Positions 40,244 to 48,513 of a stretch of DNA of 64,000 bases are shown here, piece by piece. A model generated the notes under the pieces. That model did not search any database and was not told where the DNA came from. It saw only the letters and a program-made list of their open reading frames with translations. The DNA comes from Chloroflexota bacterium (GTDB taxonomy: Bacteria > Chloroflexota > Anaerolineae > UBA4142): contig JACRBM010000072.1 of the NCBI GenBank assembly GCA_016219275.1, positions 1 through 64,000 of the forward strand. The letters run 5' to 3'. Made by a program: the position numbers and the translations under genes. Numbering within the stretch: position 1 is the first letter of the stretch; each line of letters opens with the position of its first letter.

Positions 40244-40278
40244 TCTTTTTCCTTAAATACTAAACTCACAGGAGCAGT

Positions 40279-41262
40279 ATGTCCGAAGGATCCATTGACC
40301 CAACGCAAGTCCGGTTTTTCAGCGGAAATTCCAATCCCCCACTGGCGGCTGCCATCGCCAGCCACCTGGGCATCCCGCTCGATCAAACGCACATCTCGCG
40401 CTTTAGCAATGACGATTTGTACATTCAACTCGGCGCGAGCGTGCGATCACGCAAGGTCTACATCATCCAGTCGCTTGCGCCGCCGGTCAACGATCATCTG
40501 ATGGAATTGTTGATGATGTTGGACATTGCACGCGCCGCCGCCGCGACCGAAGTCCACGCCATCATTCCCTATTTTTCTTTCGCGCGTTCCGACAAAAAAG
40601 ATGCGCCGCGCATTTGCATCACCGCGCGCTTGGTCGCCGATCTGATCAAAACCGCCGGGGCAACGCACCTCATGACGATGGCGCTTCATTCACCCCAGGT
40701 TCATGGTTTTTTCAGTATCCCGACCGACCCCCTCACGTGCCGCCCCGTTTTCAGACACCACTTTGCTTCGCGCGATCTCTCCAGTACGATCGTCGTCGCG
40801 CCCGACATGGGGCAAGCCAAATCCGCCGCGCGTTTTGCCACCGAACTCCGATTGCCCATCGCGGCGGGCAACAAGGAGCGTATCTCCGACACCGCAGTGC
40901 GGATCACGGGAATTGTCGGCAATCAAATCAAGGGATACCATCGCGCGTTGATCTACGATGATGAAATTGCGACGGGCGGTTCGATTCTCGAAATCAGCCG
41001 GGTGCTGCTCGACCAGGGGATTCAAGATATTTGGGTGGCTTGCACGCATGGCGTATTCGTGCATCAGGCGCTCGAACGATTTGACGCCGTGCCTCAAATC
41101 ACCGAAATTGTGACGACCGATACCGTCCTCATTCCGCCCGAAAAAAAAATCGCCAAGCTCCACGTGATTTCTGCCGCGCCAGTTTTTAGCGATGCCATTC
41201 GGCGCAACTATTTGCGCGAGTCCATCGGCGATCTATTCACCTTTGGCGAAGAAACCGCGTAA
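40279..41262 (+). CDS. prs: Ribose-phosphate diphosphokinase
   Basis: 327 residues; CACAGGAGCAGT before ATG. Motifs: RFFSGNSNPPLA, RFSNDDLYIQL, IIPYFSFARSDKKD, LHSPQVHGFF, VAPDMGQAKSAARFA, and the PRPP loop ALIYDDEIATGGS. Makes PRPP from ribose 5-phosphate and ATP for purine, pyrimidine and NAD synthesis. A few positions differ from the common bacterial type (SDKKDAP for QDRK), suggesting a divergent subgroup. The queuosine gene starts 2 bp later. Confidence 0.9.
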   Translation: MSEGSIDPTQVRFFSGNSNPPLAAAIASHLGIPLDQTHISRFSNDDLYIQLGASVRSRKVYIIQSLAPPVNDHLMELLMMLDIARAAAATEVHAIIPYFSFARSDKKDAPRICITARLVADLIKTAGATHLMTMALHSPQVHGFFSIPTDPLTCRPVFRHHFASRDLSSTIVVAPDMGQAKSAARFATELRLPIAAGNKERISDTAVRITGIVGNQIKGYHRALIYDDEIATGGSILEISRVLLDQGIQDIWVACTHGVFVHQALERFDAVPQITEIVTTDTVLIPPEKKIAKLHVISAAPVFSDAIRRNYLRESIGDLFTFGEETA

Positions 41263-41264
41263 CG

Positions 41265-42260
41265 ATGTCCAATCTCTCTTGCGCCGCGATTCTCCAATCG
41301 CGTCCTGATCCGCTCGGCGTGCTCGCCACGACTGCTTACGTCGTCGAGCACGCGCGGGTAGTGAAAATTAGTCACGGCGCGATTGAACGCGCGGCGGACA
41401 CGCTCGCACAAAAAAACGTCGAGCCGCCCGCGTGGAATCGCGAATGGCATTATCACGACGGCGCCCCGCGCACCGTCAATTATTTGTTTCTGCTCGACGC
41501 GCTGAATTTTTGTTTCTGGGGCAAGCCCAAGTGGTGCGTCGAATATCGCGGCGACACACTCGATGGCTACTGGGCGCTTGCCGCGTCGCTCAAACGCGCG
41601 GCGGAAACCAATTCCGATTTTCTGGACGCGGAATTCCTCGCGCGCATCACACCGCAAGAACTCGCGGACATTTTGAACGGCGCCGGCGAGATTCCGCTGT
41701 TCACCGAACGGTGGCGCAACGCGCGCGAACTTGGCGCCGTGCTAAAAAACTTGTGGGAAGGACAAGCCGCGCGTTTGGTCGAGTGCGCGGAGCGCGATGC
41801 GGCACGGCTCGCGCAAATCATCGCAGAGAATTTCGCGTCGTTCAACGACATCACCGTGTACGATTATCACGAAGTGCGCCTATTCAAGCGCGCACAAATC
41901 CTCGTCGCCGATCTGTGGGGCGCGTTCGGCGGACGCGACTGGGGCGAGTTCGACAACATCGAAGTACTCACTGCGTTCGCGGATTACAAACTGCCGCAGA
42001 TTTTGCGCGCGTGGGGTGTGCTCGAGTACGCGCCGTCGCTCGCGGAACGCGTGGACACACAGAGCGAACTCGCGGCGGGGAGTTCGGAGGAAATCGAAAT
42101 TCGCGCGGCGATGATTTGGGCAGTCGAGTTTCTGCGCGAGGCGCTCGCACAACGCGGGCGCGTTCTGCGGAGCACTCAAGTGGACTGGATTTTGTGGGAG
42201 GCGAGCCAGGCGTTAGAAGGAATGCAACCGTACCACCGAGTCAGGACGGTCTACTATTGA
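41265..42260 (+). CDS. Queuosine salvage protein (DUF2419, Qng1-like)
   Basis: 331 residues. Family features: GVLATTAYVVEHARVVKIS, HYHDGAPRTVNYLFLLDALNFCFWG, WCVEYRGDTLDGYWAL, TVYDYHEVRLFKRAQILVADLWGAF, and terminal YHRVRTVYY. DUF2419 enzymes release queuine from queuosine 5'-monophosphate for reuse by TGT. A tgt gene lies 2 kb downstream, so salvage and insertion steps are both encoded locally. Two-base gap to prs; stop overlaps the convergent ClbS-like gene by 20 bp. Confidence 0.88.
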   Translation: MSNLSCAAILQSRPDPLGVLATTAYVVEHARVVKISHGAIERAADTLAQKNVEPPAWNREWHYHDGAPRTVNYLFLLDALNFCFWGKPKWCVEYRGDTLDGYWALAASLKRAAETNSDFLDAEFLARITPQELADILNGAGEIPLFTERWRNARELGAVLKNLWEGQAARLVECAERDAARLAQIIAENFASFNDITVYDYHEVRLFKRAQILVADLWGAFGGRDWGEFDNIEVLTAFADYKLPQILRAWGVLEYAPSLAERVDTQSELAAGSSEEIEIRAAMIWAVEFLREALAQRGRVLRSTQVDWILWEASQALEGMQPYHRVRTVYY

Positions 42261-42729
42261 GCCATTGCCGAATCATTTCCGCATGATCGCGATAGTGTTC
42301 AAACGTATTCCCTGGCATCGCTTCGATCAACGCGATGCCATTCAGCCACTCGAAGCGATGCGGGTCGCTGAGTGATTCCTGGGTCAGCGCTTCAAGCCCT
42401 TGCATGATTTGATCGAAAACAGTGCGCGATTCCTCCAGCACGTCATCGAGCATTCGATATTTGTTCGATTCATAAATCCACGCGTTCACTTGCTCTTCGT
42501 CCAAATCACGCGACCAGGGCGCGGGTGTCGGCTTGTCGCCGCGCTGCGCCGCCGCGAGCCACGCGGCGGGTCGTTTTTCCCACGCGGTCAAATGTGCGAC
42601 CAGGTCTTTGACGCTCCACACGCCGACGACGCCCGGCACCTCCATGCGTCCTTCGCCGATCTCGGTCAACAATGCTTCCCACGCCTCGCGCTCGGCGAGC
42701 AAAGTCTGGCAGAGATGATCTTTGTTCAT
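42241..42729 (-). CDS. ClbS/DfsB (DinB-like) four-helix bundle protein, copy 1
   Basis: 162 residues, ATG at 42729. MNKDHLCQTLLAEREAWEALL, then GVWSVKDLVAHLTAWEKR (metal-binding His), and HYRDHAEMIRQWL near the end. This DUF1706/ClbS-DfsB group protects against genotoxins in some species, but most members have unknown roles. A paralog lies 21 bp upstream on the same strand. Confidence 0.8.
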   Translation of the reverse strand: MNKDHLCQTLLAEREAWEALLTEIGEGRMEVPGVVGVWSVKDLVAHLTAWEKRPAAWLAAAQRGDKPTPAPWSRDLDEEQVNAWIYESNKYRMLDDVLEESRTVFDQIMQGLEALTQESLSDPHRFEWLNGIALIEAMPGNTFEHYRDHAEMIRQWLNSRPS

Positions 42730-42750
42730 TGTGACCTCCCAGGTTTTTCG

Positions 42751-43320
42751 TCATCCATTCGTCGCGGCAGATGCGATGAACGTTTCCGCAGGTTCGATTT
42801 CCGCGTGCGGGTTATCGCCATCGAGCCAGCGACGGATATTTTCCGCGTGCTCGTGATAGTGTCCGTACGAATCGCCTTCGATACATCTCCACAGCGGTCG
42901 CGATTCGCCCCAGAAGGGGATCGTGTAACGACTGTACAGATCCGGCGCGAGCAAGTCCGCCTCCGGCAACAGCTTGACGAGTTGATACAGCCGGTCGAAC
43001 ACCGCCTTCGATTCGGCGAGGATGTCGCTCAATGTGCGATCGCGATTGTCGTTCCAGACGAGCGCGTTGCGCGCATCCACTTCCAGCCCATCGCGATGCG
43101 TACCGAGCGTAACCTTGCCGCGCACCGCGTCTTGGAGCCAGGTCTGCACCCATCGTTCATAATACGCGACATGCCCGATAGTATCCTTCACGGACCACCC
43201 ACCGTGAAGCGCCGGCAACGTCATCCGACTTTCGTCCACGCGCGCGAGCACGGCTTCCCATTCAGTACGCGCCGTCCGCATCGCATCGAGCAACTTGGCT
43301 TTGGTCATTTCGTCGCTCAT
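42751..43320 (-). CDS. ClbS/DfsB (DinB-like) four-helix bundle protein, copy 2
   Basis: 189 residues; ATG at 43320 after GCGGGAGGGACG. TKAKLLDAMRTARTEWEAVLARVDES, GGWSVKDTIGHVAYYERW (metal His), GHYHEHAENIRRWLDG. Same family as copy 1 but with a longer C-terminus (NPHAEIEPAETFIASAATNG). Tandem duplication with divergence. Function unknown. Confidence 0.8.
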   Translation of the reverse strand: MSDEMTKAKLLDAMRTARTEWEAVLARVDESRMTLPALHGGWSVKDTIGHVAYYERWVQTWLQDAVRGKVTLGTHRDGLEVDARNALVWNDNRDRTLSDILAESKAVFDRLYQLVKLLPEADLLAPDLYSRYTIPFWGESRPLWRCIEGDSYGHYHEHAENIRRWLDGDNPHAEIEPAETFIASAATNG

Positions 43321-43424
43321 CGTCCCTCCCGCTTGACAATCGCTCTCTAACCTGCTATCATCGTTTTGCCGGTTCAAGTATAACAAACGTTCTACCCGCT
43401 GTCAATACCTTTTTATGAGTTATT

Positions 43425-43537
43425 CACGGTTTTTCAAAAGTCATTTGCAGACCCATCCCCCTGCCCCCTTCCCAATAAACGAAGGGGGTTGGGGGTTAGG
43501 TTGGCAAGTGAGTCAACCGACTTTTGAAAAGCCGTGC
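43425..43537. mobile_element. 113-bp palindromic element with 9-bp target duplication
   Basis: Outer arms CACGGTTTTTCAAAAGTC (43425-43442) / GACTTTTGAAAAGCCGTG (43519-43536). Inner arms CCCCCTGCCCCCTTC (43457-43471) / GAAGGGGGTTGGGGG (43481-43495). Identical TGAGTTATT copies flank it at 43416-43424 and 43538-43546. No coding capacity. Same duplication length as the element in the DUF6883 gene, though the sequence differs. Confidence 0.85.
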
Positions 43538-43572
43538 TGAGTTATTTGCGTACATGGGGAGAGAAGAACAAC

Positions 43573-44202
43573 GTGGAAGAAGACTCGTCAAAAGCCGCAG
43601 AACTCGCGTTATTGGGCGGCGCGCTGTGCCTTGATTTTGCGAACACCGTCGGCGACCACAAAACCGATCATCCCTCCGAGCATCTGACCAGTTACGCGGA
43701 TCTCGTCGCGTGGAGTCGCCATGCCGGCATCCTCGACGCGCAAACCGCGCGGCAGATGCTCGCTCAAGCCGCGCGCCGACCCGCTGCCGCGCGCAACGTT
43801 CTGCGCCAAGCCGTCGCGCTCCGCGAGGCGCTCTATCGAATTTTTGTCGCGCGCGCCGACGATGCATCCCCTCAATCGCGCGACCTCGACTTGTTGAACC
43901 AAGCCATCGCGCGCGCGTTCGCACATGCGCGCCTCATTTCGAATGGCAACGATTTCGCGTGGGGCTGGGAAGAAGAAATCGCACTCGATCGAATGCTTTG
44001 GAGTATCACGCATTCCGCCGCGGATTTGCTAACGATGGGCAATCTGGATAGAGTAAGGCAGTGCGGTGACGACGAATGCGGCTGGTTGTTTTTGGACACA
44101 AGCAAGAATAAAAGCCGGCGCTGGTGCGATATGAACGATTGTGGCAACCGCGCCAAAGCCCGCCGTTTTTATACGCGCCTGCGCGTCGCGCTCAAATCCT
44201 AA
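43573..44202 (+). CDS. CGNR zinc-finger regulator with ABATE domain
   Basis: 209 residues from GTG at 43573 behind GGGGAG; the frame is open up to 43534 at the end of the inserted element. ABATE domain (LALLGGALCLDFANTVGDHKTDHPSEHL, YADLVAWSRHAGIL) and C-terminal CGNR finger (CGDDECGWLFLDTSKNKSRRWC, MNDCGNRAKARRFY). Members are predicted transcription factors near stress or metabolism genes; ligand unknown. The element inserted just upstream may have replaced its promoter. 16 bp before tgt. Confidence 0.9.
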   Translation: MEEDSSKAAELALLGGALCLDFANTVGDHKTDHPSEHLTSYADLVAWSRHAGILDAQTARQMLAQAARRPAAARNVLRQAVALREALYRIFVARADDASPQSRDLDLLNQAIARAFAHARLISNGNDFAWGWEEEIALDRMLWSITHSAADLLTMGNLDRVRQCGDDECGWLFLDTSKNKSRRWCDMNDCGNRAKARRFYTRLRVALKS

Positions 44203-44218
44203 ATCCGAGTTTCCATTC

Positions 44219-45496
44219 ATGCCCCTAACCTTCGACATTCAATCACGCGATCCGCAAACCCGCGCGCGCGCCGGCGTTCTGCACACCGCGCACGGCGACA
44301 TCGAGACGCCGAACTTTATGGCGGTCGCGACCCAGGCATCCGTCAAGGCACTCACGCCGGACGATCTTGAAAGCATCGGCTTGCAACTTTTGATCGCGAA
44401 CACGTATCACCTCGCGTTACGTCCCGGCGCAGATAAGGTCGCGCAACTCGGCGGCTTGCACGCGTTTATGAATTGGCAACGTCCGCTAATGACGGACAGC
44501 GGCGGCTTTCAAGTGTTCTCGTTAGGCGCGGCGATTCGCGATGGCGTGGGGAAGATTGCGGATATTTTTCCAGAGGAACAAACTGCAGATGAGCAGGGGC
44601 GCAGAGGCGCACAGGGGAAACTCGCCCCCGCTCCCCCGCTCCCCCGCTCCCTTTCCCAAAAGACGGGCATACCTCTCTGCAGGATTGACGACGACGGCGT
44701 GACATTCCGTTCTCACCTCGACGGCGCGATCATGCGACTCGACCCAGAACGTTCGTTGCAAATTCAACATCAACTCGGCGCGGATTTCGTCGTCGCGTTC
44801 GACGAGTGCACCTCGCCGCTCGACTCACCCGAGTACACGCGTGAGGCGTTGCAACGCACCCATCGCTGGGCGGAACGCTCGCTCGAACAACATCACAAAA
44901 CGCGCCGCGAGTACCAATCGCTGTTCGGCATCGTGCAAGGCGGCGCGTACCGCGATTTGCGTGAAGAGAGCGCGCGCGTCATCGGCGGTTTGCCCTTCGA
45001 CGGCTTGTGCATCGGCGGCTCGCTCGGCAAATCGAAAAAAGAAATGCACGCGATTCTCGATTGGACGATTCCATTTTTGCCGGACGACAAACCGCGGCAC
45101 CTGCTCGGCATCGGCGAACTGCAAGACATCATCGCCGGCGTCGCGCGCGGAATTGACCTGTTCGACTGCGCCTCGCCGACGCGCTGGGCGCGCAACGGCG
45201 CGCTCATTGTCTCGCACGAGATCGCGACAAACGCGGAGCAACGCATCACGATTTCGAACGCGCGCTTCGCAATGGACACCTCGCCGATTGACCCGACGTG
45301 CGATTGCTACGCGTGCCAACATTTCACGCGCGCGTATCTGCACCACTTGCATCGCGCAAAAGAGTTGATCTATTATCGGCTGGCGTCGCTCCACAATTTG
45401 CGAATGATGATGCGATTCATGCGCGAGGTACGCGACGCGATTCGCGCAGGCACGTTCGACGAGTTCAATACGAATCACGCCTCACCCAATGGGTGA
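44219..45496 (+). CDS. tgt: tRNA-guanine transglycosylase
   Basis: 425 residues from ATG at 44219 (longer reading from 44141 lies inside the CGNR gene). MTDSGGFQVFS with catalytic Asp, GIVQGGAYRDLREESA, GGSLGKSKKEM, the second Asp in LFDCASPTRWARNGALI, and zinc site CDCYAC...H. Exchanges G34 of tRNA for queuine or its precursor. Longer than usual because of an insert near residues 118-155 rich in Ala/Pro (APAPPLPRS) from a repeat-like G/C-rich DNA segment. The last codons lie in a perfect hairpin. Confidence 0.92.
   Translation: MPLTFDIQSRDPQTRARAGVLHTAHGDIETPNFMAVATQASVKALTPDDLESIGLQLLIANTYHLALRPGADKVAQLGGLHAFMNWQRPLMTDSGGFQVFSLGAAIRDGVGKIADIFPEEQTADEQGRRGAQGKLAPAPPLPRSLSQKTGIPLCRIDDDGVTFRSHLDGAIMRLDPERSLQIQHQLGADFVVAFDECTSPLDSPEYTREALQRTHRWAERSLEQHHKTRREYQSLFGIVQGGAYRDLREESARVIGGLPFDGLCIGGSLGKSKKEMHAILDWTIPFLPDDKPRHLLGIGELQDIIAGVARGIDLFDCASPTRWARNGALIVSHEIATNAEQRITISNARFAMDTSPIDPTCDCYACQHFTRAYLHHLHRAKELIYYRLASLHNLRMMMRFMREVRDAIRAGTFDEFNTNHASPNG
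44583..44682. repeat. In-frame low-complexity insert within tgt
   Basis: A stretch from CTGCAG (44583) to CTGCAG (44677) with GGGGCGCAGAGGCGCACAGG and repeated CCCCCGCTCC units, unlike flanking sequence. Matching CTGCAG ends may be a short duplication. Reading frame kept. Confidence 0.45.
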
Positions 45497-45504
45497 GGCG
45501 TGAT
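45474..45504 (+). terminator. Hairpin overlapping the tgt stop codon
   Basis: Perfect 14-bp arms ATCACGCCTCACCC / GGGTGAGGCGTGAT around AAT. It spans the last codons and stop (TGA 45494-45496). No T tract, so it may act in mRNA stability more than termination. Confidence 0.5.
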
Positions 45505-45559
45505 CATTATCTGGGACGTCGACACGTTCACCGACCCAGGTTTTCATCGCTCATCGCGT

Positions 45560-46129
45560 TCAGCGCCGAGTGGCGAACCACGCGCCGAGAGAGATGAGCG
45601 CGAGAACGCCGCCGGCAAGTGCAAGTACGCGCGGATCGAGCGATGATTCACGAACCGTGGCTACATTCAAAGCCAGGAGCGTGGGCGTCGGCGCTGGTGT
45701 TGGTGTGCCCGCGCCTCCCACCCGAGGGCTACGCGCGTACTCGGTTGCGCGTGCCTGCGCGACGGCAGCAATCGTCGCGAGCGCGATGGAACGAGTTTGC
45801 GGGTCCAAGCCGATAGTCGGTCGCCCAGCCGGCATGCCGCGCACAAAGGGTTGGATAAACCCATCCTTTATCGCTTGGTCGGACAATTCTTCTTTGCTGA
45901 ACGCGGGCATCACGCCGCGCGGGCGACGGACTTGGGCGAGGATTTCTTCGTCCGTCAATTTGCTCCCGGCGAGCGCGGGAGCCAGGTCAGTGCCGGCGAC
46001 TTCGAATCCGCCATGACACAAAAAGCAGATCCATCCGCCCGCCAATGCTGATTGCGGTTCTTGCTGTGCCGCCAACTCGGCAATCACCCAAATGAACGCG
46101 ATCAAGATCAGTATTGTCAAACGCTTCAT
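45560..46129 (-). CDS. Membrane-anchored monoheme c-type cytochrome
   Basis: 189 residues; ATG at 46129 after GGAGGAGGAGC. N-terminal signal (about 1-22), heme motif CFLCHGG near 36-40, Met ligand in MPAFSKEEL near 75, an AlaPro/Thr linker with TPTPAPTPT, and a C-terminal helix plus RR (about 165-187). A small class I cytochrome on the outer face of the membrane. Downstream of the ferric-reductase-like gene by 19 bp, suggesting shared electron flow. Confidence 0.8.
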   Translation of the reverse strand: MKRLTILILIAFIWVIAELAAQQEPQSALAGGWICFLCHGGFEVAGTDLAPALAGSKLTDEEILAQVRRPRGVMPAFSKEELSDQAIKDGFIQPFVRGMPAGRPTIGLDPQTRSIALATIAAVAQARATEYARSPRVGGAGTPTPAPTPTLLALNVATVRESSLDPRVLALAGGVLALISLGAWFATRR

Positions 46130-46148
46130 GCTCCTCCTCCAATTTCTC

Positions 46149-46952
46149 TCAGCGCGTCGCGGGCACATCGTGCCGGGTTGACGCGTCGTCCATTTCCTTC
46201 ACCAGTGGTAACCTGGTGACAAATTCATTCCCTGGGATATCTTCCGCGCGTGCGAAAATCTGCAGCGGGTATTCTGGCGCGCTGTACGGCGCGATAATCG
46301 AAATGATTGGCAAGTCGGCTTGACGGTGAGAACGCGGCAATACGAGTATCCGGGTTAGTACACGACGAACCGCCGGTATTCGTACCGCCAACAGGATGAC
46401 CAACACGCCAAGATAGATAGTGAGTTCCTGTACCGCTTGCGGATCGCGGATCGCCAATTTTTTGCTCGCGGTCGTCGCGAGAATCGCGTGAAACGCAACG
46501 GCGTTGCCAGCAAAGTACACTAGCCGGTGTAATCCCTTCCAGTTTTTTCCCAGGCGTCGCATCGCCCAGCGATTCGATGTAACGGCGAGCGCACCCAGGA
46601 CAAGCAGTCCCAGTAGACCCAGCAGAATAAACAACTGGGTGGGAAAGACTAGCCAGGATAACTGGTCCTCAAGAATATAGTACGCAACGTGAACGATTGC
46701 AAACCCAAAAGACCATAACCCCGCCGGTTTGCGAAGTTTGCTCGCGCTGTTCCACCCGAAATACAAATTCAATGGAGTCATCGCCAAGCAAATCAGGAGA
46801 AAACGCAATGCCCACTTGCCACTCTCGAGTTCAGGGTCGAAGGTGTGAGTTGCGCTCCAATCCGTACTTCCCTGCGTCAACACGACCGTCAGTACGGACA
46901 CCGCAAACAGATTGAGCGCCGCCCAGCGCCAATTGGATTTGAACCAGGTCAT
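46149..46952 (-). CDS. Ferric-reductase-like (MsrQ-type) membrane protein
   Basis: 267 residues; ATG at 46952 after GGAGAGCGAAA. Six helices: LNLFAVSVLTVVLT, ALRFLLICLAMTPLNL, FGFAIVHVAYYIL, FILLGLLGLLVLGALAV, LHRLVYFAGNAVAFHAIL, IYLGVLVILLAV. Paired histidines (VHVAYY, LHRLVYF, FHAIL) fit heme b ligation in the ferric-reductase transmembrane family. The C-terminal 60 residues are soluble with no flavin-binding motif, so electrons may come from the quinone pool. Fits a methionine-sulfoxide-repair or stress electron route; a partner MsrP is not present. Confidence 0.8.
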   Translation of the reverse strand: MTWFKSNWRWAALNLFAVSVLTVVLTQGSTDWSATHTFDPELESGKWALRFLLICLAMTPLNLYFGWNSASKLRKPAGLWSFGFAIVHVAYYILEDQLSWLVFPTQLFILLGLLGLLVLGALAVTSNRWAMRRLGKNWKGLHRLVYFAGNAVAFHAILATTASKKLAIRDPQAVQELTIYLGVLVILLAVRIPAVRRVLTRILVLPRSHRQADLPIISIIAPYSAPEYPLQIFARAEDIPGNEFVTRLPLVKEMDDASTRHDVPATR

Positions 46953-47062
46953 TTTCGCTCTCCATTCGAACCAGTCTGCGCGTTCACACTCCTTATACAA
47001 CTGTGAGAAAAGAAAAGTTCCCGGCTGGGCGTCACAGTCGGGAACAAGTACACTCGCACTCG

Positions 47063-47848
47063 TCATTGAAGCGACTCGGCAAATCGAATTGCCGCGTCTT
47101 TACTCAACGGCGTTTCGAGCCGATACGTAACCTCTCCCACTTCCCACGCGAGCGTATTCGCGTTGACCGAACGCGCGCTATCCAATCGCGGCTTGCCTGT
47201 CGCATCGAGTGTGACGAGCAAGTGCGGCGCGCCCGATAACCACAGCGCGCGTCGTCCTTTGACCGAGGTCTCTTCGATCACCGTGCCGCCGCTCACCAAT
47301 TTGCCGTACAGAAAATTCGTCGCCTGATACAGCGTGAACGCGGGCGCGTTCGCATCGTCAAAAACCAAGATGACTTGTTGCGCGCCAAAATCTGGAATGC
47401 TCTGCAAATACACGCGTGTTGGCAAGCGCGATGCCGGCAAAAGAATTTTGAACCGGCTTTGCGCTTGTGCGTCTGCCAAGATCGTTTCGCAACATTGACC
47501 GCTTGGCGTTCGCGTCCCTGACGATGATGGTGTTTGGGTGATCGAAACCGTCGGGGTCAGGGTGACGGGAATGATTCGCACCGTTCGTAAACCTAGCCAC
47601 TGTGCTAACGCCTCGCGCGCGTCCGGGAACGCGAGCAAAATCGCGATGGCGAGAACGAGCGCGGCGATGAGTGTGAACGCGCGACGCGATAATCTGAAAA
47701 CGCGCACGGATTGCCGTGTTTCCAATGCTGCCCGTACTCGCGTCGCCAGCGCGGGCGTCGCGGGATACGCGATAGTCGCGCCGGCGCGAATCAACGCCGA
47801 CTCTAGTTTTTCAAATTCGTTTTTCGTACCCAACTGATTTCTATTCAC
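47063..47848 (-). CDS. Anti-sigma-factor-like membrane protein
   Basis: 261 residues. Short cytoplasmic N-terminus (EFEKLESALIRAGATIAYPATPALATRVRAAL), one helix (about 58-76, FTLIAALVLAIAILLAF) and an extracytoplasmic domain (about 80-261) with DUF4367-like strands. No HxxxCxxC zinc motif. Overlaps the sigma-factor gene by 8 bp, a classic sigma/anti-sigma arrangement. Predicted to hold the sigma factor until an envelope signal is sensed. Confidence 0.8.
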   Translation of the reverse strand: MNRNQLGTKNEFEKLESALIRAGATIAYPATPALATRVRAALETRQSVRVFRLSRRAFTLIAALVLAIAILLAFPDAREALAQWLGLRTVRIIPVTLTPTVSITQTPSSSGTRTPSGQCCETILADAQAQSRFKILLPASRLPTRVYLQSIPDFGAQQVILVFDDANAPAFTLYQATNFLYGKLVSGGTVIEETSVKGRRALWLSGAPHLLVTLDATGKPRLDSARSVNANTLAWEVGEVTYRLETPLSKDAAIRFAESLQ

Positions 47849-48425
47849 CGACCAGTGGCTCCAAATCGGGAAACTCGCGTCGAATCACCTCGCGCAATTT
47901 TGCAAGTGTACGGTGCAATCGCGATTTAACGGTACCCAGCGGAATCTGCAACACATCGGCGACTTGATTTTCAGGTAATTCAATAAAATAACGCAGCTTG
48001 ATAATCATCTGGCTCTCAGAGTCCAAGCGACCAACCGCTTGGAGCAAGCGTTCATCTTGTTCGTGTGCGACGGTCACATGTTCAGGTGACACCGTTTCTT
48101 CATTCATCAGTGCTTGTCGCGCGAATCGTTCCGTCATTCGTGTGCGTCGTTGCTGTGACTTGACGCGATTGAGCGCCTGATTCGCGACGATCCGCAAAAT
48201 CCACGGACGAAACGGCTGACCCAATCGAAACGAATTCAACGCGCGAAAGGCGCGCACGAACGCGTCCTGCGCGGCATCGGCGGACTCGTGCTCGTCGTGC
48301 GTAATGAGCCATGCCGTGCGGAAGGCGATTTGTTCGTACTCGCGTACGAGCAATTGATATGCGTTTACATCGCCGCGTTGGGCGCGCGCGATCAAAGTCT
48401 GTTCGTCGTTCAATCGTTTATCCAC
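47841..48425 (-). CDS. ECF-type RNA polymerase sigma factor
   Basis: 194 residues, GTG start. Sigma2 region (DEQTLIARAQRGDVNAYQLLVREYEQIAFRTAWL, AQDAFVRAFRALNSFR, PWILRIVANQALNR) and sigma4 region (LRYFIELPENQVADVLQIPLGTVKSRLHRTL). A TATTAT box with GGAACC upstream (minus strand, about 48488-48459) is a weak candidate for autoregulation. Probably controls the downstream membrane redox genes in the same run. Confidence 0.92.
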   Translation of the reverse strand: MDKRLNDEQTLIARAQRGDVNAYQLLVREYEQIAFRTAWLITHDEHESADAAQDAFVRAFRALNSFRLGQPFRPWILRIVANQALNRVKSQQRRTRMTERFARQALMNEETVSPEHVTVAHEQDERLLQAVGRLDSESQMIIKLRYFIELPENQVADVLQIPLGTVKSRLHRTLAKLREVIRREFPDLEPLVGE

Positions 48426-48513
48426 GCGCGTGGAATCGAACCGCGTATTGTTTCACTGATAATACAACGCACACTCGGTCCGGGTTCCCAATTGATTGAC
48501 GACGCTTTGCCCA

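Noticed and set aside
44141-44218. Upstream start of tgt inside the CGNR gene
   Set aside because: The extension has no relation to TGT and the ATG at 44219 gives the usual N-terminus.
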